Assembly (NCBI RefSeq): GCF_963675165.1
Contig: NC_087377.1
Span: 6,651,122-6,715,121, forward strand
Direction of reading: 5' to 3'
DNA length: 64,000 nt
Origin: Halichondria panicea
Taxonomy: Eukaryota > Porifera > Demospongiae > Suberitida > Halichondriidae
Numbering within the stretch: the first letter of the stretch is position 1; each line of letters begins with the position of its first letter. Made by a program: the position numbers and the translations under genes. This document shows, one piece after another, positions 34,409 through 46,723 of this stretch. The notes under the pieces are model-generated. The model was not told the origin of the DNA. It did not search any database and saw only the letters and a list, made by a program, of their open reading frames with translations.

Positions 34409-34829
34409 CTGCAAGTAGACAAAAAAGACAGTGTTAGGTATTTTACAATAAATACAAATACATGTCACACAAGCCTAGCGTATAGCTAGATATCAAATAA
34501 ATCGATGCTCTGAAAGCTTACACAACTATCTTGTTGATGTACTTCTGATGCCATGTCCTCATTCAGGCAGTCCAACAGCTCTAAGGCCTGATATAATAGG
34601 ATAAGGATCCATCTTACCGTATAGCGGGTAATTTTTGTGGGGTAAAATATTCGCGGGTAAGTTTCGTGGGTTGTCTACTCTACATCTAGACTGTACTAGC
34701 TGCTTCATGCTTGAAACCTAAAAGCTCTTTTTTAGAGACCATTCAAAGGTCGAAGTCTATATGGGTCAAAGGCATTAAATCTGCCCAAAGAGACTGGATG
34801 ATCTATCTCTAGCTATATGATAGATCTAT

Positions 34830-36215
34830 ATGGAAAGATTAGTTGTGTTGAGTTTCAAATCCAAGAGAAAACAGCTGTTGATGTTAGCAGCTTCGATTTG
34901 CTGCCTATTACCAATACTTTGGTTTATCAGAAATGTATTTCTACCACCCAATGCAGTGAAACTCCCTGTGAACATAGATATGGATCCGCCAGCTCGCCAT
35001 AAAGATAATACTCGACGACCCATCAACATTCCCAACCGTATCTCATATACGGATCACCCCTACCAATTAGCGCACCAAGCTGACACTGACAACGAGGGGT
35101 CAAGCAACCAGACTACACTGAGTACAGTGCTGATACCGATTATTAACTTTGTTGTTTGCTCTGCGTTTATTGACTTGCGGCCAAGAGATGGATATAGTAA
35201 CTCCACAGTGATTCTTGCTGAGGCTTCAAAGGAAATACTAAAGTTTGGTTTAATTGTAAGCTGTGGTGTTGATGAGATTGGTGCTAAAATACACAAAACT
35301 AAAACTCTATACTTTGGTTGGATTGAAAGCCACTTTCCGAATCTTACTCATGAGGAAATAATGATTACATGCTATGATCTTGAAGCCCATGACAATAGTA
35401 CAGCTTTTGTCACGTATCGTCCAGCACCAAACTCAAATAAAGTAATAACAAGCACTGTTCGAGTTTCATACTTATTAACAGGTGAACGAAAACAAAGCAA
35501 AAAGAAAGTTGTAGTTTGTACAATGTGTTTCGGATCTACTCCACATTGGTTCAACGAGTGGTTGAGATATCAGAAGACTCTAGGAGTTGATCTGGTTCAA
35601 ATAAATGTTGACGACCAGTGTATGAATGAAATCAGGAACTTGAGAACATTTCAGCAATATAGTGAGAATGGTTTCTTGAAAATACAGTACTACAAAACTA
35701 TTTTCTCTTCTACGCAAGTCTTTTACCACTCTCAGGTTCTTAAATATCACGACTGCTTGTACCGACATCAAAATTCATATGAGTACGCACTATTTTTGGA
35801 TATGGATGATTTCTTCATTCCACGAATATCGAACGAAAGTACAATGAAGTACTATTTGAATACATATTTACCAGAAGACAATCAAGCAGCTGTTAAATTC
35901 CACTGGCATAATTTTTTCCCAGATTGCGGCTTGACACAACCACCAGAAAACGTTAAAGATGGTAACGTTACCAGAATCCTTCGAATAAAAGAATATTCGG
36001 ATTCTGGCAACTGGAAGTTTGGGGGTAGATTATCACTGATGACATCGGTTCGTGTTCACACACCAATTGAATTCATCAAAGGTTCGAAACAAGTATATGA
36101 GTTTGACAGCAGTATTGCTTACGTAGCACATATTAAACACAATCGATTAAAAAAAAGATTAAAAAAATTGCCTAGTAGTTTTGACTGTTTACAAAAGAGT
36201 TTAGATATCTTATAG
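34830..36215 (+). CDS. GT92-type glycosyltransferase, Golgi type II membrane protein
   Basis: Single exon, 461 residues from ATG 34830. A short basic cytosolic end and one membrane anchor (~16-37) give the type II topology of Golgi enzymes. A Pro/Asn-rich stem follows. The catalytic region begins near 226 with VVVCTMCFGS and NEWLRYQKTLGVD, and has the metal-binding LDMDD motif at ~323-327 and FHWHNFFPDCG later. This arrangement matches glycosyltransferase family 92 (DUF23), whose known invertebrate members add beta-1,4-galactose to core fucose of N-glycans. The donor and acceptor here are not determined. Several NxT/S sites in the stem fit a lumenal domain. Intronless, in a gene-poor stretch just left of copy B. 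Confidence 0.85.
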   Translation: MERLVVLSFKSKRKQLLMLAASICCLLPILWFIRNVFLPPNAVKLPVNIDMDPPARHKDNTRRPINIPNRISYTDHPYQLAHQADTDNEGSSNQTTLSTVLIPIINFVVCSAFIDLRPRDGYSNSTVILAEASKEILKFGLIVSCGVDEIGAKIHKTKTLYFGWIESHFPNLTHEEIMITCYDLEAHDNSTAFVTYRPAPNSNKVITSTVRVSYLLTGERKQSKKKVVVCTMCFGSTPHWFNEWLRYQKTLGVDLVQINVDDQCMNEIRNLRTFQQYSENGFLKIQYYKTIFSSTQVFYHSQVLKYHDCLYRHQNSYEYALFLDMDDFFIPRISNESTMKYYLNTYLPEDNQAAVKFHWHNFFPDCGLTQPPENVKDGNVTRILRIKEYSDSGNWKFGGRLSLMTSVRVHTPIEFIKGSKQVYEFDSSIAYVAHIKHNRLKKRLKKLPSSFDCLQKSLDIL

Positions 36216-36845
36216 TTTGCTATTCATAATTATTATACCACCATGGCAATTATTTATACCTGATATGTTCACAAATACGAGAAATTATTATGCAGCCAAC
36301 GAGCATCCTGAGGTTTTCAATTATAAAGCAGCCCCTTAATAATTATAGTACATGTACTTGTAAAAAAAGTCTTTGTTGACCATAATAATAATTTTTGCAC
36401 ATAGACATGATCATGAGCGAGCAGTCGACTTAGCACAGCCACCCACGCTTCTGCACTCCGGTGTATAGTTCAAAATGCAGCTATAGCTAATCTCCAATTA
36501 AATGCAATGAAGGCTGTTGGTATAAATATTCATAAATAATCATATACAGGACTGGTGCATGCGCAGTCAGTTCGAAAATATCTTATCCTCACCCACACCA
36601 AACCCTTTATTTTACTATAATTGTAGTCTCAGTCTGCGAACTGTTTTTACAAGTTTTGTCTTTGTATGGAATTGTGCACATGTACAAACTGTATAAAATA
36701 CACGATATTTGTTATGATTAAATAGTGCAATACATAAACTGAGTTTGGCTAACCCTGAGTTCACATGTTCGAACTGAAAAGATGTGTGTCTGCATGTACA
36801 TATCCTTGCAATTTCTCTACTTTTCAATTGCCTGTATAATTATAG
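36216..36845. other. Spacer between the GT92-type gene and copy B
   Basis: AT-rich sequence without recognisable gene or element. The copy B breakpoint lies at ~36,846, where GTATATAGATTAATTATG begins to match position ~62. Confidence 0.6.
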
Positions 36846-37122
36846 GTGTATATAGATTAATTATGATGTTGTACATCGCAAAACAGCAACGCATCTGTGA
36901 AGCCATTTAGTTTGAACATTGTAAACTCTGGACAATTAACCTCTTAGCTCTCTAGCTACATAACAGTTAGACACGGTGTCTACAGGAATTAGGCTTGACT
37001 ATATATACAATACAACAAGTGTATTTTGCTTGACAATGGGATACTAAGTAAGTTGTAGGTTAGCCTCGTCCCCTGACCAAGTTGCCTCTAAAATAACACT
37101 AAAATAATGCTAAGTCGCCAAC

Positions 37123-37269
37123 CAGAGGAGGTACGACAGGCGCGATGCAGCTCAAGCAATTAGCCTTTGATTGAGCAATAATTATCCGTCCAAGTCGTAT
37201 GTTTTTGCTGAGAGTAATCAGAGGCTAATTACTTTAGCTGCACCACGCCTGCATGTCGTACCTCCTCTG
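37123..37269. mobile_element. MITE with CAGAG termini (copy B)
   Basis: Counterpart of 310-452, flanked by GTCGCCAAC on both sides (37114-37122, 37270-37278). It is 147 bp, with small indels relative to copy A. Confidence 0.75.
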
Positions 37270-37278
37270 GTCGCCAAC

Positions 37279-38129
37279 TAGGCCTGCATGCATGGTATAG
37301 AGATTGTAAATGGGGGTGGTTTCAGATTCAACTAATTCCAATGATTTCTCTTGCCGAAATCACAAAAATAGCTCCGTGTTATCTTGAAGCTAGCTAACTA
37401 TTATAGGTAGCTAGGTATTAGATCTATAGGTGGTAGCTATCAATTGCAAGTTGTGTCAAACAAAAAGTTGTGTAAGAAGGCCTCCTCCAATAAGCATCTT
37501 TACCAGGCCTAGTTGGCGATGTATAGCTAGCGACAACAAGGCTAGTTGTAGGTATACTAAGTCCTATAGTATACCTCCTTTGAGCCCATATACATGTATT
37601 CCCACGATAATGAAAGCTAACAGCATAATTTTTATTCTTTAATGACATTACTATACCGCACAGTGGGAAATGTTCGTGAGGTGCAATTTTTCAAGGGTAG
37701 ACATGCAGAAGACATGAAAATTAAAACTGAGATAAATTCCCATGGCACTGGTATTTCACATGCAAAGCTATTGGTGGGTGTGGTTTCCAGGTATTGAACG
37801 CGAATAGTTATTAGAACCCACGAACATTTCTGCTGAGGGCTCTGGAACCAAATGGCGAAAATTTTGCACCGATGAAAAAGTGCCGCTATACGATGATTAT
37901 TATATAATTATAATTATGTAATGTGTTAGGTAACTTACTTGTATGCTTGATACAAGCCTTGTGAATGCTACCATCATTTCCACTAGTCGACCATAAGTGG
38001 CTGTCAAATTCGATGGATTGTTCAAATCAATTCTTCAATTTCAGTAGAGCTGTGTGAAATTTGGCTTGGGTACTGTTGAAGTTTCTCGGATCGTTATCGA
38101 TTTCGTCTAACCTATAGCATGACTTAGGC
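37279..38129. other. Gene-free stretch, copy B left flank
   Basis: Counterpart of 461-1334, diverged by scattered substitutions and indels until ~38,085, after which the copies become nearly identical. Confidence 0.6.
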
Positions 38130-38714
38130 CTAGCCTGTACTTGTATTCGTTGTATCCAGCAATCTCGGGGTAGACAACTGGAGAAGAGCTTCTTCCGAGC
38201 ACTCTTGACTCAACTGAGCTGCAGTTGCTGTATTCTGACGAACTGTAAACATAGAAATTCCTTGTTAAAGAAATAAATCACATTATTTCGTACTGTCATG
38301 TGTAGTATAGCTATATACTGTTAAATGTACACCAAACAATATAATGATCGACACCTGACTCAGTGGTTGTGTGGAGGACTTCATGAGCCAGTTCAGTCGC
38401 TGCATTATCTGTGAGAATGATGACATAACAGCATATACATGAGACCCATGCACTTACACAATTGCAGAATCAATGTAGGCTAGCTATGTAAGTTCTTAAT
38501 AAGCCAGAACTGATCGAAAAAAGTTTATGGGGGAACTCCATGAAAATACGGCCCACATCATAGGAAAAGTAGCTAGATAACTCACTTATCTCATCTCTAT
38601 AGAGAGCTCTGTAGACAATGAGGACCACTTTCCTAGCAGCGGCATTCTTCATCTCACACTGGTAGTGACCAAAGTCCTCCTCACTCACACTCTGGACGCT
38701 CAGAGTGTTGGATA
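38130..38714 (-). CDS. 3' end of an Ig-domain gene, three exons (copy B, partial)
   Basis: Exons 38714-38586, 38408-38355 and 38242-38130 correspond base for base to the copy A exons, with the same phase 1 splice sites and stop. The identity lies within the homogenised core, so it does not by itself prove selection. The N-terminal exons are again not found. Confidence 0.5.
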
Positions 38715-39831
38715 CTGGATTTCACTTTGCTCCAATCATCGAGGAAAACTGCTCCACAGAATTTCTATAAACTTGAGCACATACATGCTTGCTTTTTGAC
38801 CGACACAATCTATAGATGAAAAGACAATCTAGATGAATTAGATCAATTGTGACATACGCATAATTATTTCTGGGCCTAACGCTATACATATACATTTGTT
38901 GTCTTTTGACCTCTGAGATCAAAGGAATAGAAGTGCCAGTATAATTATGGCGTTTTGCACTGGGGATATTCATGCACTCCTGGCGGCACTCATAGCCATG
39001 TAATAACTATTGTAAAAACTGAGACCCTACACACCTTAAGTGTGGTTGGGAAAGGTGAGTGGAAACTGTCATTCTCGTGATGTGCTCTGACACTATAAGG
39101 AATATCAATTGAAACTCTCAGGATACTCTAGGGCCCATGTGCCAATAAGGACCATCTCCTAGAACTACTGTAAAAAAAATTGTGGAAAGCACAAAAATGT
39201 GCAGGTGTTAAAGTTGTAAATGTGGTTTGTCAAGTGCAAGCACGCAATACGGTGCACAAAGCACACAATACATACAGTGTTCAGTTGTAAATGGGTTTGG
39301 ATAACAGCTTCTAATCCAATAGGTGTTCGCTACCTGTAACATGGATATCTACGGATTTGTTACCCTCGTGCTGTTGTGTGTATTCCCTCGGGTTACAAAT
39401 CCAATACACCCTTGATATCCATGGTACAACTACCGTATAGCGGATATATTTCGAGGGTATAAATGTTTGTGGTTTTCGCTGATCAAGGTTCTACCGCGAA
39501 CAATTATACCCACAAATTTAATATCACATGCATGCATGCTGCATAAAAGCTGCTATTCCGTGAAAACATTTCTAACAGTCAATTCCGCAAAAGTTTATAC
39601 CCTCGAAATAGAAATATACCTGTATATTTATTACTTGTTTAGTATAGTTAGAAAAGGTAAGTGGAAACTGTCATTCTCGTGTTATTGTGATTTGTACTGT
39701 TTACTTTTGCTACCATTTAGATTAGCATGCATGGCTATACATCAGACAAACATACAAAAAACAGGCACACTATTATAACAGTTGACAAACTATCAGTTGG
39801 CAGCTACATAAACTAACCAGTACAACAAAGT
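38715..39831. other. Intergenic, copy B
   Basis: Nearly identical to 1920-3036, including the inverted-repeat element (39,432-39,621). No gene seen. Confidence 0.5.
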
Positions 39832-41130
39832 TTATTTTGTAGAAAGCAGTGACTCAGATATCGAAAAGAAGATTCCTGAAAGAAGTAATATGACGTAAAG
39901 TGGGTTGCCGAGAGAAATTGGTATGTTTATTCCGGGTATGCGAGGCAAGAAATCGAAGTCCTCTTCCCATTCCACTGCCAGTCGTCGAGCAAGCGTTGAA
40001 CGATTTGGGTTATCCTGAAACTTCTTCAGTTGGTTTTCTCTCAACTTGTTAAAGAACTCTTGATGATAGGTGTTCATTTTCCTAGCACAAAGATAAGGAA
40101 TAAGCAAGGTGATGAACTGGTTAAGGTTATAAAGTAGATAGAATATTTGTGGAATGTCTGCAATTGGTGTGTCGCCATCACTATCAGCTCTCCAAGGACG
40201 AAGAATATTGTACGTTTTCAGAGAAGTTGCTACAAGATAGATAATCCAAGGAACAATAAACCAAGTTTGAAATAGCTCTTGAATAGCCTCAACTTTCTTT
40301 CCAATCTCTGTGTAGTTTTTGTCATACAATTTCCAGTCCTTGCTTACTAAATTCCAATCAGCAAGAGCTTGCTCCTCGGTGAGCTCAGGGGGAGAGTCCT
40401 GAGTTTGTTCCACGGTGGGCTCGGTATGTTTAGAGGAAGAGTTCTGAGTTTGCTTTACAGTGCGCTCGCAGGGAGAGTCATCAAGAGGCCAGATTTTACT
40501 CAAATAAAGTGTAGCGTAAATCATCAATGCCCGGACGATGTAGGCTGATAAGTAACGGAGAAAGTTGAAAGCACAGTAAGTTATGTAAATTTCATGGTAG
40601 TGCCGAGAGCACTCCAGTGACCGGCTTTCACTATATTTAATTTCTTGAAAGATTCCAAGTCCAGGAATAGCAAACCCGAGTAAAATGTATGGTGCCAGTA
40701 TGAGTAATATCACTGGTAGGTAGTAAAATCTTTTGGAATTTGCTCTAAAGAACACTCTTGAATCAGTATCTTTCTGCTCGAAAAAGAAATGGTAAAACTG
40801 CTTTCCTAGTAGAATGAATTCCAAAAGTCGTAACACGCTTAGAATTGCATAAACAACAGTAGTGAAGATAAAGTCATGGCGAATATCAGCTTCTGAATTT
40901 GTGCTGTTGCTGCTTTTATCGTTGAAATTGCACTTGTTCCATCCTGTAATTCCGTACCGGGTTATTAACAGTAACCCTCTCAAACTGAAGACTACCCACA
41001 CAGCTCCAAACACAAACCAAAAAATTGCTTTCTTGGTTATTAACAGTAACCAACTGAAGACTACCCACACAGCTCCAAACACAAACCAACAAATTGCTTT
41101 CTTGGCACATGTACTACACTTCTGTGCCAT
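39832..41130 (-). CDS. Eight-pass membrane protein, unrecognised family (copy B)
   Basis: 432-residue single-exon ORF, ATG at 41130. The only protein difference I see from copy A is Asn instead of Thr at residue 131, just before the fourth membrane segment. It shares the duplicated first membrane segment (KKAIxWFVFGAVWVVFS twice), so that internal duplication predates the separation or was copied by conversion. Confidence 0.85.
   Translation of the reverse strand: MAQKCSTCAKKAICWFVFGAVWVVFSWLLLITKKAIFWFVFGAVWVVFSLRGLLLITRYGITGWNKCNFNDKSSNSTNSEADIRHDFIFTTVVYAILSVLRLLEFILLGKQFYHFFFEQKDTDSRVFFRANSKRFYYLPVILLILAPYILLGFAIPGLGIFQEIKYSESRSLECSRHYHEIYITYCAFNFLRYLSAYIVRALMIYATLYLSKIWPLDDSPCERTVKQTQNSSSKHTEPTVEQTQDSPPELTEEQALADWNLVSKDWKLYDKNYTEIGKKVEAIQELFQTWFIVPWIIYLVATSLKTYNILRPWRADSDGDTPIADIPQIFYLLYNLNQFITLLIPYLCARKMNTYHQEFFNKLRENQLKKFQDNPNRSTLARRLAVEWEEDFDFLPRIPGINIPISLGNPLYVILLLSGIFFSISESLLSTK
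40961..41104 (-). repeat. Internal tandem repeat inside the membrane-protein gene (copy B)
   Basis: Same two-unit repeat as 4166-4309, encoding the first two membrane segments. Confidence 0.9.
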
Positions 41131-41416
41131 ATTCTAAGTTTAACACTGCTTAATTAAAATAACTATAGACTCTATAAAATTGTTATCCTATAATCGCATC
41201 TATCTAGAATTTTAATCTAAGGTTTGTCAGGGACTTTACCAGGGACTTCCCAAAAGGTTTGTCATGCAGGACTTCATCAGGGACTTTACTGGCCTTAATT
41301 ACCAGGACTTGACTCCATTCAATGACCACATGCTGATTAAAGTTCTATGCTGTACATCTATGCCTATGGTCTAACTCTAACCCTATTCTTTATAGATTGA
41401 TCTATAGGCTTTTAAG
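41131..41416. promoter_or_regulatory. Divergent intergenic region, likely shared promoter (copy B)
   Basis: Counterpart of 4336-4621, identical as far as read. Inferred only from head-to-head genes. Confidence 0.35.
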
Positions 41417-43065
41417 ATGGTACTTAGCGGTGATCAAGATAAAGCTCAGGTCAGTAGTACATATACATAGACTAAAGACATTTAATATAAGATGCATGTA
41501 TACGTATCTATAATTATAATATGTGACACAATGGATGTACTGTCACATGCATGCAGTGCTGGTAGAAGGGATCATGAGGCTTATACGGCACCAGATGTGC
41601 AAACGCTCTAAAATTTATAACTTTTCCTTTGCTAATCCAAACCCCTCCCTTCACACATACATCTGGTGCCGTATATACCACTTGAACTGGTAGAAGTAGC
41701 ATTCCTGAACAATTGCCAGAAAGTATACTTTATGGTCATAACATTTCTCCTCAATTATTAAAGTCCACTAATGGATCTACCAGGTTTCTAGTGATCTATT
41801 AAGAGCTTATAGGCCTCGAATCCAGGCCGATTAAAATACATATTTTAATCGGTAAAGCCTATTGATTTCACAGCATACAATTATTTACTGACACGTTGTA
41901 CTTTTACATGCAGGCCGGCAAGAAGTTGCTATTTATACTGCTAGCTGTAGTAGTTGAAGTGACATTGCTGATCAAATTCCCGCTCTTTGTTCTACGACAG
42001 CTGTCAACAACAGTTTTCCTGAAACAAGCCTGTCCATCAGTTAATGCAAGCCAAGTTGGCCAAGAATACATATTCACAATGGTAGTTTATAGCGGCTTGT
42101 ACATTGGTCGCTGGTTTGAAACATTTGTGCTTCACATTCATATCTATAAATTTATCTTTTGTCAAAGCAACATAACTTTTGGGTCATTCTTAAAAAACTG
42201 CAAAAACGGGAGCTGTAAAGCAAACATTACACTGTTTATAACAGCTTTTGTACTTTCCTTATCATCTATAGCTATACCGATTCTTGGGACTATCCTTGAA
42301 GTAAAAAATGGGGAAGATTCTTCTTCAAGTTGTAACAGCTATATTTACGAACATCATTTGATCTATTGGGGTCTGGACATAATACGTTACATACATGATG
42401 TTGTTATTCGCTTATTGCTACTTGTATCAGTGGTTGGCATAAAAGTGATTTGGTCTGAAGGCAAGGAAAAGGCAGGCAAGAAACTAGAATCTGAAACAAG
42501 AGAGCCCACCACTTATCTAGAATATTCGCTGCGAGATTGTGATGTCACCAACCAATATAATAAAACGAAATTGGAAGACTACGATCAAAAAGGGAGATGT
42601 GTAAAGCAAGTTGTTGACATTTTTGAAGTGTGGTTTATTATCCCTTGGATACTGTTTTACATTAGTGCATCGCTAGAAACAGATCAACTGCTGCTGTCGT
42701 GGAGGAATGGATCGAGTGGAAGTGATCGTCACTATGATTTCTCCGAGATTACGTTAATGGTGTACAATTTTAACCAAATAATCTTCCTTACATTGGCATA
42801 CATCGGCTCACAGTTAATAAATTGTGAACACAAGGAATACCTTAAACATTCACGATATGAACGACGTAACAAGCCCCATACAGCAAGTATTCAGGCTCAC
42901 GCTAGGCTTACAAAGTTAGAGAAAGATGACCACTACGATTTTGTGCCACGAATCTGGGGCTCTAGTATCAAGGTCCATTTAGACAGCCCAATATATGTAT
43001 TGTTGTTGCTCCTTGGTATTTTGTTCACATTAATGAATGGCTTGATCTCTGAAGAGAATAACTAA
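41417..43065 (+). CDS. Multi-pass membrane protein, paralog of the minus-strand neighbour (copy B), two exons
   Basis: Exon 41417-41449 (ATG, donor CAG/GTCAGT) and exon 41914-43065 give 394 residues, with the same alternative ATG at 41908. The copy A protein is identical; the two base differences noticed (ATCTAT/ATCTAC, TACCTT/TATCTT) are synonymous. See copy A for topology and shared motifs. A hairpin lies in the intron at 41,582-41,675. Confidence 0.8.
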
Positions 43066-46000
43066 TCCATTTGCTTTTGTTTAGCTGTTAAGATTTGCTA
43101 TAGTATAAGTTTTTGCAGGAGCACATGTGCTCCTGGTTTTTGTCATTGAGTAGTATATGATTTATTTTTTGCAGGATCGATAATTCACAATTAAATGAAG
43201 ACAGACTCATAGAGTCTTAAAAGTTTTGATATTGTCAGCATAGTTGGCTATTGCTAGCGTTCTAGCCTGAAAGTGTTCACTATTACATTCAGCATTAGCT
43301 CTATACTGATGCAACATTTGCTTGTAAATGTAGTTTGACCTGTCGAGCGTGTCTGCTAAAACCCTCACGAATCAATTTTTCATGCAGACATGATTTAATT
43401 CCACTACAAGCAAATGTTCCAAATTGAGAAGTAATGCCTGTTGTTGAACTTCCATCGAGCTCATTTTATCAACCTCGAACTTTTATGGCTATGTCAGAAT
43501 TCTGATGTGACCAATTAAATCAAGAATTTACAGAGAGCGACAAAAAGTGGCAATTGGTAGTGCTAGTCAGCCTATAACTATGGCTACTGTTAGACTGCAG
43601 TACGCCTGTGCAACACTTTTTTTGTTCCTTCCAGAAGCCAAATAAAATTCATAGCTGCATAAACGCTTCTTGCAAATGTTTGCGATTGACCTATGCATGC
43701 GTTGCACAATAATTGGGGTATGACACTGATGTAATGACAATTAACATTCCATTGTCCATTGTGCAAAGACCTTCAGACTAAAGTGCTTGCCCCTAGAGGG
43801 CGGCTGATTCATATGAGATTTAGAGATACTCATGCCAGTTATATTAAATCTCACCAGTTTTAGAAGTGTATCCATGCAGGGTTAAGGTGTTAAGGGTAGT
43901 GTATCTCGTAGTGTCTCAGCACAGAGGGGGAGGAGGGAGGACACTTGGTAACCACACCCACTCACACCACTCAGCTCAGGAAAAGGGCACTGCATAGAGG
44001 CAAGGTTATCATACTTGACAAATTGATGCTGTCACACAATTCATTTTACCTCACACGGCCAGGGCACATTCATAATTATTATAATCAAATTCTGCCTAAC
44101 ACTTGTAGCCACTAGGACTGCACACCTTATATAATTACCAAGAGTCCATGATAAAAGAGAGAGATAGAGTATATATCATATTCCTATATAGATTCACTGT
44201 TTGTTACAACAATTAATTGATATCACATTCTTTATGATGATAAGACGACCATAGATACCATAATTATAGTATCTATGAGACGACCATGACTGATAGCCTC
44301 ATTCGCAGCGTCTCCTTTTTCTGTTCTTTGACACACAGGTCAATAAGATAAAATACGGTAAGAATTGGACAGTTCTTTCTTTCTTTCTTTGTTCCTTCAA
44401 TTCTTACCTGTGTGCCCAACTGAACAGAAAAAGGAGAGGTTCTGATATACAGTGTGTAACACTGTTTGCTTCACTTAAAACACATCACTTAATTAATAAA
44501 GGATGCATCCTTGCAGTTTATACCCAATAATTATATAGAGATTATACAGTCAGCACATATCTATGGTATACGGGTCAGAGAGCCGGATTAGCAAGAGTTT
44601 CCTACTGTATTCAGGGCTTGTACATGAAACCGCGGTGTTTACTCCAGGAAACTAGAGCACTGAAGTGTTAACCCTCTGCTGTTGACATGAATAAATAGAT
44701 CTATAAAAAGCAGAGGAGTAATTAAGAAGCAACAACTACAATTCTACCGTTTTAATAGTGACCTATATATATATATTGCTATAGGCAACATGTAAGTTTA
44801 GTTTTTGCTCGTTTTTATACGACAACAAAGCTTTTAACAATCGAAATCTGCCACTTTTATAACTTGTTGTGTGGAGGCTACACTGTTAAAACAGGGGTGT
44901 ATATGTACACCCCAAAATGGGTACCACATACGCTTTAAAAACTACCCCCTAGGGTGTAAACTACATACTCAATATTTACACCTTTAAGGTGTATATATCT
45001 CTGTATAAGGTGTACTATAGGGTGTATAGTATGCATATAACCTGCATTCACATGATCACAGCTGTATCAAGTTAAAACACATCCACAAAACATCATAGCA
45101 GCACTAAAATGAGATTATAATTATACATGTGCCAAAGGGTTCAATTTTGTTCGTTGAGTCCAAAGAATACACTTAGCTCGCACGTTGGCTCTTGTTCAAC
45201 ATCACATAGAAAATACAGTCTGCACTGGTATGGCAAACAACAAGGTAGGTGCTCCCATTCGTTTTTCATTCACAAAGATCGTCTGAATTCTGCACAGAAA
45301 ACAAAACACAAAGTCACAAGCATACAGTACATGGAGAATGTTAATTTTCACCGAACAAACTTTTGACGCATTCACATAATTATTATAAGAGCAACACATG
45401 CACAACCTTAAGGATCTACCTTATATACATTCGTACATGTACAAAATAGATAAGTCTTCAAAAACTCTTTAAATATTTGGATTGACGGGATACCTATGTG
45501 CGCATACATAGAAAAGTACAGTCAGCTATTTTATAAAAGCCAAATTGAAGCACGTAATAGCATTGTGCTAACCTTGATATCATCTGAAGAACCCTCGCTA
45601 TCAATTTTTTCCCTTGTCGCCATCTCTAACCTGAATATGCAATAATCCATGAGTCCCAGTTCTCCATTAATGATTGATTGGACACTCACATCTTTTTCAA
45701 TACTGACGATTGTCTTGAACTCGGTTCAAAACTATTGAATATAGGCCTGCATAGAGGAATCAGATGTGTACAGATCAGATAAACTTGCTAACGACAGGTA
45801 AGAATAGTCAAAGTCATAGATGGAAAATTAGTTTAGAACTTACCACTTCGTGAAGCTTCAAAGAAGGACAATTTATTCATAAGATCTGAGACCGCAACAT
45901 AGATAGTTTGGTATAAGCTTCAATTTTGCTTACACCTCCTCTGCAATGCTCTAGTTTTTAGTACTGTTTCGGTTAGGGAGAGATTTGAAGAAGATCTAAC

Positions 46001-46669
46001 GGCTAAAGTCCAAAGTTACAACAGAGTAAGAATTGTTAAGAAAATTTTCTCCAGAAAATTAGTTCCATTGCAATTGATTGTTATTTTTTTACAATCACCC
46101 CCATTTTAGTGTACATGTAAATGGATTTCTCACTATAAACATTAATTTTTGGGGAAGTATATTTGAATGAAAGCACCGCGGGTGCTGATGCCGCGGTGGA
46201 GGTGCCAAAGCTACATAACATAAAACTACTAATAGCTAGCTTTTATCATAGAACTGTTCTATCCATGCTTTTATACACACATTTATCATGATCAACATTT
46301 TTGCATGCAATCACAGGGAAACTCAAATAGTGGGTAATGATCGACCATGATTGTTGTTAAAAACGATCGATGCCAAAAGTTCAAGTCTAAATTAATGGCT
46401 GCAAGTCAGCAGAGCCTTGTAGCTCTTTTCTCACTCTTGAAGCTACCAATAGCTAGCGTTATAGTGCAGAGCTAACTACTCAGTACAGTAGTAACACTCG
46501 GTGAACAAGACTCTTCTGCAATGGCATTATTCTAAGTAAGCAAAACTAAGCATAACTCGAGAACAAAGTTTTATTTTGCAAATCCACAAATAGCATGCCA
46601 AGAAAACATGACTAGAAGCCTATAGAAACTCTTACTTGCACTTCATTGATCCTTGAGCAGCTGAAATAG

Positions 46670-46723
<54 letters not shown>

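Larger units (their letters stand above)
30699..34829. other. Intergenic, repeat-rich
   Basis: No intact gene. It holds the TA-target MITE at 31,018-31,152, a single pogo-like end at 31,378 with related GCTGCGGCTA blocks, CA-microsatellite repeat arms at 31,650-31,800 and 31,990-32,120, and a complete pogo/Tigger-like MITE at 32,690-32,987. A single MITE end lies at 34,617-34,640 and a possible degraded exon pair at 34,078-34,408. Confidence 0.5.
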